A stretch of 5,120 nucleotides of DNA from Candidatus Dadabacteria bacterium (GTDB taxonomy: Bacteria > J088). The stretch lies in NCBI GenBank assembly GCA_003695505.1, contig RFIY01000274.1:1-5120 (forward strand), in the 5' to 3' direction. The translations under genes were made by a program, and so were the position numbers. How positions within the stretch are numbered: position 1 is the first letter of the stretch; each line of letters begins with the position of its first letter. The notes under the pieces were generated by a model. The model saw only the letters and a list, made by a program, of their open reading frames with translations. It did not search any database and had not been told where the DNA came from. This document shows, piece by piece, positions 1-5,120 of the stretch.

Positions 1-344
1 CGGATTCGGTCGATCAGATTGCCGATGGCGCCGCCGCCAATCGCGCCCAGAACGCCCGGTACGAGAATGCGCTGTTCCGGCAGGCGCCGCAGCAGCGCAA
101 TCAGCATGCCCAGTGCGGCAATCGCGACGACCACGAAGAACGGGATGACGATTGATGGGCTGCCATCACTGAGCAGCCCGAACGCGGCACCACGGTTATG
201 TGCGCGCACGATGTTGAAGAATCCGTCAATGACCGGAAAACCTTCTCGCCAGCGCATGTTGGCGACGATCAGGTACTTCGTGACAAGATCCCCGACGAGA
301 ATGAGGGTGAATGCGACGGCAAATGCGATGGATCTGCGCTTCAT
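1..344 (-). CDS. lspA: Lipoprotein signal peptidase (signal peptidase II), 5' part only
   Basis: This is an inner-membrane aspartyl protease that cleaves the signal peptide from diacylglyceryl-modified prolipoproteins, just before the lipidated cysteine. I translated 114 codons from the ATG at 344-342; the frame stays open to the window edge, so roughly the last third of a typical 160-170 residue LspA is missing. Family signatures are visible. The first hydrophobic segment (about residues 6-27) contains the D19-x-x-T22-K23 motif. An NRGAAF motif starts at N50. Hydrophobic segments cover about 64-86 and 93-110. The GGGAIGNLIDR motif at 103-113 carries D112, expected to be the first of the two catalytic aspartates; the second lies outside the window. 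The ATG overlaps the ileS stop as ATGA, and I see no good Shine-Dalgarno site, so translation is probably coupled to ileS. The ileS-lspA order is common in Proteobacteria. Identification is firm; only completeness is unknown. Confidence 0.96.
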   Translation of the reverse strand, partial: MKRRSIAFAVAFTLILVGDLVTKYLIVANMRWREGFPVIDGFFNIVRAHNRGAAFGLLSDGSPSIVIPFFVVVAIAALGMLIALLRRLPEQRILVPGVLGAIGGGAIGNLIDRI

Positions 345-3166
345 GATGAGGCAGGTTCAGCCTGTTCGATTGCGGTGATGACCGCGTCACATCGTGGACA
401 CAAATCCGGGTGCGGCAGTGTGCCTACAGCCGGGTGGTACTGCCAGCATCGTGCGCATTTGTTGCCTTCCGCGCGAGCGAAGCCGATCCGCAACAGTTCC
501 TGCGGTTGCTCCGTGAGCCGTTCGTCTTCGAACGGGACGACCTCGACCTGGCTGACGATCAGCCACTCCGGGAGCAGGTCGGCATACTCGTCCAGCAGCT
601 TTCGATAGATACCTCGTCCACCGAGATAGACTTTTGCTTCGAGGCTGTGGCCGATTTCTTTGTTGGCGCGCCGGGTTTCGAGGAGCTTCTGCACGTCCTG
701 CCGAACGGTCAGCAGATGTTCCCATTCGCGCAGCTCCGTCTCGCTGAGGGAAAACGCGAGAGGCGGCTCGATTTTCGAGAGGAATACGCTCTCGGTTGCG
801 TCGCCGGGCAGGTGTTGCCACAATTCTTCGGTCGTGAAACTGAGGATCGGGGCAAGCAGGCGGGCGAGGGAGCGTGCTGCGCGATAAAGAACCGTTTGTG
901 CCGAGCGTCGCTCCGGGCTGTTGGCCCCGCCGCAATAGAGGCGATCCTTGGCCAGATCCAGATAGAGCGCGCTCAGGTCAACAATGCAGAACTGGCCGGC
1001 TTTCTGAAAGACCCGGTGGAAGGCGTGCTCGTCATATGCCGCGATGAGTTCACGCTCGAAGGCGAGCAGTCTGTGCAGCATCCAGCGATCAACGGGCTGA
1101 AGCGCCTCGATCGTTCGCCGGTCACGCTCGGGGTCGAAATCGTACAGATTCCCGGCGAGAAAGCGAAACGTATTGCGAATCTTGCGGTAGACGTCAACGA
1201 CACCACGCAAAATTTCGTCCGAAATGCGCATGTCGTCTTCGTACTGTTCGCTCGCGATCCAGGCACGGAGGATTTCGGCGCCGTACTGCTTGACGATCTT
1301 TGCGGGATCCACGACATTGCCGGCTGATTTGGACATCTTGTGTCCCTTGCCGTCCATGACAAAGCCATGGGTCAGCACCTGCTTGTACGGGGCGTGATCG
1401 CGCAGGGCGACTCCAAGCAGCAGCGATGACTGGAACCAGCCGCGATGCTGGTCGCTGCCCTCAAGATACAGGTCGGAAGGCGCGTGCAGATCCGGGCGTT
1501 GCTCCAGTACAGCCGCCCAGGAGATACCCGAATCGAACCAGACATCGAGAATATCGTTACCGCGTACGAAGTCCGTTCCGCCACAACCTGCGCACCGCGA
1601 ACCGTCCGGCAGGAAATCGTGTACGTCGCGGTTGAACCAGGCGTCGGCTCCCTCGGCCTCGAACTGAAGCGCGACGTGCCGCATCAGTTCGGGATCGAGC
1701 AGTGGTTCGTTGCACTGGGTACAGAACGGGACGGCGATCGGAACGCCCCAGCGACGCTGGCGGCTGATGCACCAGTCGGGCCGGTGTTGCACCATCGCGT
1801 GGATCCGGTTGTACCCCCAGGCCGGAACCCAGGAGGTTGCGTCGATCGCTTTGAGTGCACGCTCGCGCAGTTTGTTGGCATCCATGCTGATGAACCACTG
1901 CGCGGTTGCCCTGAAAATGATCGGCTTCTTTGAGCGCCAGTCGTGTGGGTAGCTGTGCCGCAGGGTTTCGCTGCGGAAGAGCAGACCTGTTTTTTCCAGA
2001 TGTTCGGCGATCTGGCTGTTGGCCTTCCAGACATGTTCACCGCGCAGCCATTCCGGGACCGTGTCGTCGTATGTGCCGTCATCGCGGACGGGGCAGTAGA
2101 TGTCGAGCCCCTCGCGCAATCCGACCTCGTAGTCGTCCGCACCGTGCCCGGGGGCGATATGAACCAGTCCCGTCCCGTCGGTCGCACTGACAAACTCCGC
2201 CTCGACGACCGTCCCCTGACGCTCGACGAACGGGTGATCGTATACGATGCCGGCCAGTTGCGCGCCCCGCAGCGTCCGTACCGGCTCCGGCGTCGATTCG
2301 CCGTCACCGAGGACTTCCGCCGCGCGATCCGTTGCCAGCACAACATAGCGCGGCTGCGGGTCGGGCAGCGGATAGATGCCATAGTCGAGATCCGGGTTTG
2401 CGGCGACCGCCAGGTTCGCCGGAAGCGTCCACGGGGTTGTCGTCCAGATCATCAGGTATACGGTGGCGCCGTCAGGGAGGCCCTGAGCGATGCGCGGGGG
2501 GGGCTCGGGCACCGGAAACAGGACGTAGACGCTGAGGTCGTCCTTGTCGTGGTATTCCAGTTCGGCTTCCGCCAGCGCGGTTCGATTTTCGATGGACCAC
2601 GCGACGGGTTTGCGGCGGCGAAACAGGTAACCGCCTTCAACCAGGTCCGCAAGGCGGCGCAGGGTTTCGGCTTCATAGCCGAAATCCATCGTCAGATATG
2701 GATTGTCCCAGTCCGCGAAAACGCCGAGGCGCCGGAACGCGTTACGCTGGATGTCAACGAATTGCTCTGCGTATTCGCGACAGGCCTGCCGGAACTCGGT
2801 GTCCGAAAGCTCACGAACTTTCTTCCCGAGCTTCTTGCTGACCTGGGTCTCGATCGGCAGGCCATGGCAATCCCATCCAGGCACGAACGGCACACGGTCG
2901 CCACGCAAACTGCGGTACTTGACAACGATGTCCTTGAGGACCTTGTTCAGCGCATGGCCGATATGGATTTCGCCGTTCGCGTAGGGAGGTCCATCGTGCA
3001 AAATGAACGTATCGCCTTCGCGCTCCTGCCAGCGGTGATAGATCTGCTGCTCCTGCCAGCGTTCCAGAAATTCAGGTTCACGCTTCGGCAGGTTGCCTCG
3101 CATCGGGAAGGCGGTCTGCGGCAGATTGAGCGTGTCTTTGTAAGCTGAGCCGTTGCCATCGGTCAT
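341..3166 (-). CDS. ileS: Isoleucyl-tRNA synthetase, full length
   Basis: This cytoplasmic class Ia aminoacyl-tRNA synthetase joins isoleucine to tRNA-Ile using ATP. At 941 residues it is close to the 938 of E. coli IleRS. The HIGH signature is at 68-71 and KMSKS at 610-614, both in the Rossmann catalytic core. The inserted CP1 editing domain (about 190-400) has the WTTTPWTLPAN motif at 241-251 and VHIAPGHGADDY at 335-346. H336 and D345 there match the residues used to hydrolyse mischarged valine. WCISRQRRWG lies at 465-474. One zinc-type cysteine set is C482/C485/C525/C528 and the C-terminal set is C904/C907/C923/C926. The anticodon-binding helical domain is about 640-830. This is the E. coli-like bacterial type with the C-terminal zinc finger. 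The ATG start fits the N-terminus expected from the TLNLPQTAFPMRG motif; a GAGG sits 10 bases upstream. It lies 58 bases after aroF and overlaps lspA by four bases. No damage is seen. Confidence 0.99.
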   Translation of the reverse strand: MTDGNGSAYKDTLNLPQTAFPMRGNLPKREPEFLERWQEQQIYHRWQEREGDTFILHDGPPYANGEIHIGHALNKVLKDIVVKYRSLRGDRVPFVPGWDCHGLPIETQVSKKLGKKVRELSDTEFRQACREYAEQFVDIQRNAFRRLGVFADWDNPYLTMDFGYEAETLRRLADLVEGGYLFRRRKPVAWSIENRTALAEAELEYHDKDDLSVYVLFPVPEPPPRIAQGLPDGATVYLMIWTTTPWTLPANLAVAANPDLDYGIYPLPDPQPRYVVLATDRAAEVLGDGESTPEPVRTLRGAQLAGIVYDHPFVERQGTVVEAEFVSATDGTGLVHIAPGHGADDYEVGLREGLDIYCPVRDDGTYDDTVPEWLRGEHVWKANSQIAEHLEKTGLLFRSETLRHSYPHDWRSKKPIIFRATAQWFISMDANKLRERALKAIDATSWVPAWGYNRIHAMVQHRPDWCISRQRRWGVPIAVPFCTQCNEPLLDPELMRHVALQFEAEGADAWFNRDVHDFLPDGSRCAGCGGTDFVRGNDILDVWFDSGISWAAVLEQRPDLHAPSDLYLEGSDQHRGWFQSSLLLGVALRDHAPYKQVLTHGFVMDGKGHKMSKSAGNVVDPAKIVKQYGAEILRAWIASEQYEDDMRISDEILRGVVDVYRKIRNTFRFLAGNLYDFDPERDRRTIEALQPVDRWMLHRLLAFERELIAAYDEHAFHRVFQKAGQFCIVDLSALYLDLAKDRLYCGGANSPERRSAQTVLYRAARSLARLLAPILSFTTEELWQHLPGDATESVFLSKIEPPLAFSLSETELREWEHLLTVRQDVQKLLETRRANKEIGHSLEAKVYLGGRGIYRKLLDEYADLLPEWLIVSQVEVVPFEDERLTEQPQELLRIGFARAEGNKCARCWQYHPAVGTLPHPDLCPRCDAVITAIEQAEPASS

Positions 3167-3224
3167 GGTGATCGAGCCTCGCTTGGCCGGTGGGCAGCCG
3201 TTAACGGGTGCGCTACAGGATGTC
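3167..3224. other. aroF-ileS intergenic spacer (58 bp)
   Basis: This short gap lies between the aroF stop (TGA at 3227-3225) and the ileS start. It holds the probable ileS ribosome-binding site, GAGG on the minus strand at 3180-3177, and a 10-base perfect palindrome, CCGTTAACGG, at 3198-3207. There is no GC-rich hairpin followed by a T-run on the minus strand, so I see no intrinsic terminator. Read-through from aroF into ileS is therefore possible. A separate ileS promoter inside the end of aroF cannot be excluded. Confidence 0.6.
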
Positions 3225-4253
3225 TCAGGCGACCGGTTGCGGCAGCGTGCGGTCCACTGCGGCGGCTACGCGGCGGATGCCGTCCATCGCTTCGGCGAAT
3301 CCTTCGAAATCCAGAGACTGTGCCCCGTCACTCCATGCGTGGGCCGGGTCCGGGTGTACCTCGAGCATCAGGGCATCGGCGCCAGCGGCGACCGCTGCGC
3401 GTGCCAGGGGCGGTACCCAGCGCGTGACGCCCACGCCGTGGCTGGGGTCGATACACACCGGCAGGTGCGTCCATTCCTGAAGCACGGGCAATGCGTTGAG
3501 GTCGAGGGTGTTGCGCGTGGCCGTTTCGAAGGTACGGATGCCGCGTTCGCACAGAACGACGTGCGGGTTGCCGCCGGCCAGGATATACTCGGCGGCGAAG
3601 ACGAACTCCTTGAGGGTCGTGGACATGCCGCGCTTGAGCAGAACCGGAATGCGTGTCTGGCCCACTTCGCGAAGCAGGGCATAGTTCTGCACGTTGCGCG
3701 CACCGATCTGGTACATGTCTGTGTAGCGCCCCACAAGCTCGACGTTGTGCGGATCCATGACCTCGGTCACGATCGGCAGACCGGTTTCTTCACGCGCGGT
3801 CGCGAGCAGTTTCAGGCCGTCTTCGGCGAGACCCTGAAAGGCATACGGTGACGTGCGCGGTTTGAACGCGCCGCCACGCAAGATGCGCGCGCCGGCTGCC
3901 TTGACGGCTCTGGCCGTTGATACGATCTGTTCTTCGCTTTCCACCGAGCACGGTCCGGCCATGACGACGATTTCCCTGTCGCCAATGATGACGTCGCGTA
4001 CCGGAACCCGGGTTCGCTCGAGCGCACCGTCGCGGCTCGCCAATTTGTAGTCCTGGAGCACGGGCATGACGCGATCGACGCCCTCCAGCACCTCGAAACG
4101 CTCAGCGGATGTCGCGCGTTCATCGCCAATACAGGCGATGACGGTACGTTCGACGCCATCCAGCCGACGTGGTTCCAGACCTTCGTCGGTGACGGCTTTC
4201 ATGACGAGCTGTATCTGTTCTTCGGTCGCGCTCTTGCGCATGACGATGATCAT
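3225..4253 (-). CDS. aroF: 3-deoxy-7-phosphoheptulonate (DAHP) synthase, type I-beta with N-terminal regulatory domain
   Basis: The enzyme condenses phosphoenolpyruvate with erythrose-4-phosphate to DAHP, the first step of the shikimate pathway, in the cytoplasm. The 342-residue protein matches the Thermotoga maritima-type I-beta family from end to end. A ferredoxin-like regulatory domain covers about residues 1-66 (it opens MIIVM and includes [10 protein letters not shown] at 35-44). A TIM barrel follows, with AGPCSVES at 99-106, [13 protein letters not shown] at 125-137, [10 protein letters not shown] at 182-191, LLKRGM at 205-210, CERGIRTFE at 235-243 and IDPSHG at 268-273. The expected metal ligands are C102, H272, E298 and D309, the same numbers I recall for T. 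maritima. In that family the N-terminal domain usually mediates feedback inhibition by tyrosine and/or phenylalanine; inhibition here is inferred. The ATG is supported by the domain start and by a GGAG 10 bases upstream (4267-4264). Some annotations call this family aroA or aroG; specificity of the effector is not readable from the sequence. Confidence 0.97.
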   Translation of the reverse strand: MIIVMRKSATEEQIQLVMKAVTDEGLEPRRLDGVERTVIACIGDERATSAERFEVLEGVDRVMPVLQDYKLASRDGALERTRVPVRDVIIGDREIVVMAGPCSVESEEQIVSTARAVKAAGARILRGGAFKPRTSPYAFQGLAEDGLKLLATAREETGLPIVTEVMDPHNVELVGRYTDMYQIGARNVQNYALLREVGQTRIPVLLKRGMSTTLKEFVFAAEYILAGGNPHVVLCERGIRTFETATRNTLDLNALPVLQEWTHLPVCIDPSHGVGVTRWVPPLARAAVAAGADALMLEVHPDPAHAWSDGAQSLDFEGFAEAMDGIRRVAAAVDRTLPQPVA

Positions 4254-4363
4254 CTCGGCTGTACTCCGGGCAGGATTGTCATGACGGCGCCGCGTCGCCT
4301 GATGCCTGGTGGTCGGATCAGTGCCGGTGGCGGACGTCCCTGTTGAGCTGGATCAAAGTACTG

Positions 4364-4372
4364 ATTGTAACA
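4364..4372 (-). promoter_or_regulatory. Candidate extended -10 promoter for aroF(-ileS-lspA)
   Basis: On the minus strand the sequence reads TGTTACAAT, an extended -10 element (TGn followed by TACAAT, five of six matches to TATAAT). No good -35 box sits 16-18 bases upstream; the nearest resemblance is TTACAA at 4394-4389 with a 19-base spacer, which is weak. Initiation about seven bases downstream would give an aroF leader of roughly 100 bases. It is a motif match only. Confidence 0.35.
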
Positions 4373-4485
4373 CGGGGCAGCGTTTCTTTTGTAATCGCGG
4401 AGCCGGTGGACATTCGTGATCGCTGGTGTTTTCCGAGGCGAACGGCAGTCGGATTTTTGATTTCGCTGAGGTGTTGCTGTCCGGG

Positions 4486-4520
4486 GGCCGGCATCACTTG
4501 CAGGGGATGGTGTTGCGGCC
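4486..4520. repeat. Imperfect inverted repeat in the divergent region
   Basis: The left arm GGCCGGCATCAC (4486-4497) can pair with the right arm GTGTTGCGGCC (4510-4520) if one G is bulged and one position is mismatched, around a 12-base loop. No T-run follows on either strand, so it does not resemble an intrinsic terminator. It could be a structured RNA element, a regulator site or chance in GC-rich DNA. Confidence 0.25.
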
Positions 4521-4575
4521 ATCTGTGTTTGAGCATGGATCCGCGGCGCCGCTGGATATTGCGTTTCGTACGCGT

Positions 4576-4604
4576 TTGATAAATTGGCCGGATTGATACA
4601 GAAT
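4576..4604 (+). promoter_or_regulatory. Candidate sigma-70 promoter for the CitE-like gene
   Basis: TTGATA at 4576-4581 (five of six to TTGACA) and CAGAAT at 4599-4604 (four of six to TATAAT) are separated by the ideal 17 bases. Transcription would start near 4611 and give a leader of about 130 bases that carries the hairpin at 4620-4642. The -10 match is modest and other start points are possible. Confidence 0.35.
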
Positions 4605-4619
4605 GAACATCAGGTCTGA

Positions 4620-4658
4620 GCCGCCATTCACTTTCTGGCGGCCGCGTGTTCTGGCGGC
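4620..4658 (+). repeat. Hairpin with a duplicated right arm in the 5' leader
   Basis: GCCGCCA at 4620-4626 forms a perfect 7-base stem with TGGCGGC at 4636-4642 (nine-base loop). The 10-base word TTCTGGCGGC that contains the right arm occurs twice, at 4633-4642 and 4649-4658, with a 16-base period. The left arm could therefore pair with either copy, giving two mutually exclusive stems. It lies just downstream of the candidate promoter and about 80-120 bases before the CitE-like start codon. The repeats are seen directly; any regulatory role is inference. Confidence 0.5.
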
Positions 4659-4726
4659 TGCCTGTTGCGGAATCTACCGGCGAAGATCACAGCTCCGTAC
4701 AGATCTTTCAGCAACCGTTTGCGTCC

Positions 4727-4732
4727 AAGGAG
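4727..4732 (+). promoter_or_regulatory. Ribosome-binding site of the CitE-like gene
   Basis: AAGGAG, a full match to the core Shine-Dalgarno sequence, lies eight bases before the ATG at 4741. It is the strongest ribosome-binding site in the window and fixes the start of the downstream gene. Confidence 0.85.
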
Positions 4733-4740
4733 ACAGCACG

Positions 4741-5120
4741 ATGGGCAGGATTCACCCCGCCGACGCATTGTTCGAAGGCGAAAAGCCATTTCCGGTCATT
4801 CCATCCTGTGAGCACTTTGCCGGCAGCGAGAAGCTGATTCGCAAGGCGTTGGAATTGCAGGACAAACTCGGCCCGATTTTCGACATTACCTGTGATTGCG
4901 AAGATGGCGCACCGCAGGGCAAGGAAAAAGAGCATGCCGAAATGATCGTCAGCGTGCTATCCTCCGAGGCCAATGTTCACAAGATGGCGGGCGTTCGTAT
5001 ACACGATTACACCCATACGGACCACTGGAAGCAGGATGTCGATATTGTCGTGGATGGCATCGGGGAAATCGTCAGCTACATTACGATCCCGAAGCCAACC
5101 GCCGCGCACCAGGTCGCGGA
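4741..5120 (+). CDS. HpcH/HpaI aldolase / citrate lyase beta-like (CitE superfamily) protein, 5' part only
   Basis: I translated 126 codons from the ATG at 4741; the frame is open to the window edge. Members of the superfamily are TIM-barrel, metal-dependent C-C lyases or aldolases, usually about 280-350 residues, acting on CoA esters such as citryl-CoA or malyl-CoA, or on free hydroxy-keto acids. The visible part shows the family pattern. FDITCDCEDGAPQGKEKEHA at 48-66 corresponds to the usual D-x-E-D-x(n)-K-x-x-A strand and loop, with E54 and D55. VRIH at 85-88 supplies the substrate-binding arginine, R86. The segment DHWKQDVDIVVDG follows at 94-106, then ITIPKPT at 114-120. Second metal-ligand positions lie beyond the edge. 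The unusual CDCEDGA wording suggests a distinct subfamily, so substrate and pathway cannot be named. There is no signal peptide, so the protein is probably cytoplasmic. It is transcribed divergently from aroF. Superfamily membership is fairly sure; exact function is unknown. Confidence 0.85.
   Translation, partial: MGRIHPADALFEGEKPFPVIPSCEHFAGSEKLIRKALELQDKLGPIFDITCDCEDGAPQGKEKEHAEMIVSVLSSEANVHKMAGVRIHDYTHTDHWKQDVDIVVDGIGEIVSYITIPKPTAAHQVA

Larger units (their letters stand above)
4254..4740. other. Divergent intergenic region (487 bp) between aroF and the CitE-like gene
   Basis: This stretch separates two divergent gene starts. I find no convincing protein gene in it: the open frames of 60-90 codons have arginine/proline-rich or otherwise atypical translations and no supporting Shine-Dalgarno sites. 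No tRNA or rRNA signature is visible. It holds a candidate aroF promoter near 4364-4372 (minus), an imperfect hairpin at 4486-4520, a candidate plus-strand promoter at 4576-4604, a hairpin with a duplicated arm at 4620-4658, and the ribosome-binding site at 4727-4732. The centre (about 4395-4570) is otherwise unexplained. Its length is generous for a region this dense and would accommodate regulator sites or a small RNA, but I cannot point to a specific one. Confidence 0.7.

Noticed and set aside
410-1327. A 305-codon plus-strand open frame antisense to the 3' half of ileS
   Set aside because: Same reasoning: it is a shadow of ileS codon use, with no domain and no clear ribosome-binding site.
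1943-3148. A 401-codon plus-strand open frame antisense to ileS
   Set aside because: It lies wholly within ileS, which is unambiguous. The translation shows no recognisable domain, and long antisense frames are expected opposite GC-rich genes with strong codon bias.
3153-3851. A 232-codon plus-strand open frame antisense to aroF
   Set aside because: It mirrors conserved aroF codons and has no protein-like motif of its own.
4364-4396. TyrR-box-like TGTAA words near the aroF promoter
   Set aside because: The two TGTAA words are direct, not inverted, repeats and do not fit the TGTAAA-N6-TTTACA operator.
4435-4460. Possible intrinsic terminator (CCGA...TCGG followed by ATTTTT) on the plus strand
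   Set aside because: The stem is only four base pairs around a 12-base loop and no gene ends upstream of it on the plus strand.
4250-4522. A 90-codon minus-strand frame ending in the ATGA overlap with aroF, with a local Tyr/Phe cluster (DYKRN...CYNQYFD) that resembles an attenuator leader peptide
   Set aside because: The translation is rich in Pro, Arg and Ala and looks non-coding. There is no Shine-Dalgarno site at its start and no terminator hairpin with a T-run after the Tyr/Phe codons. The best candidate promoter lies downstream of its start.
4343-4579. A 78-codon plus-strand frame in the divergent region
   Set aside because: It has no ribosome-binding site or recognisable motif, and it overlaps the candidate regulatory elements.
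4708-4973. Two minus-strand frames of 73-75 codons opposite the CitE-like gene
   Set aside because: They are shadows of the plus-strand gene, which has a strong ribosome-binding site and clear family motifs.

Overview
This 5,120-base window is GC-rich, gene-dense bacterial chromosome. It looks like an ordinary housekeeping region of a member of the Pseudomonadota, most likely a gammaproteobacterium or betaproteobacterium. That placement is an inference: it rests on the ileS-lspA pair with an ATGA overlap, the E. coli-type IleRS (941 residues, C-terminal zinc finger) and the base composition. The sequence alone does not give a genus.

Layout: three genes lie on the minus strand and read leftward from about 4253 to the left edge. 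In order of transcription they are a type I-beta DAHP synthase (aroF, 3225-4253), isoleucyl-tRNA synthetase (ileS, 341-3166) and the first 114 codons of signal peptidase II (lspA, 1-344, cut by the window edge). The aroF-ileS gap is 58 bases with no clear terminator, and ileS and lspA overlap by four bases. One transcript could therefore carry all three genes. A divergent, largely non-coding stretch of 487 bases (4254-4740) follows. It contains a candidate minus-strand promoter for aroF, a candidate plus-strand promoter, and a short inverted/direct repeat set. On its right, a plus-strand gene of the HpcH/HpaI aldolase / citrate lyase beta (CitE-like) superfamily starts at 4741 behind a strong Shine-Dalgarno site and runs off the right edge.

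Functions: aroF commits erythrose-4-phosphate and phosphoenolpyruvate to aromatic amino acid synthesis. ileS charges tRNA-Ile. lspA removes lipoprotein signal peptides in the inner membrane. They share no pathway, so a shared transcript would reflect housekeeping grouping. The CitE-like gene is transcribed separately and is probably a C-C lyase acting on a CoA-ester or keto-acid substrate.

I see no mobile element, CRISPR array, rRNA or tRNA, and no convincing novel system. The points that merit a second look are the repeat/hairpin set in the leader of the CitE-like gene, the presence of aroF where many Proteobacteria have ribF upstream of ileS, and the divergent motif of the CitE-like protein.
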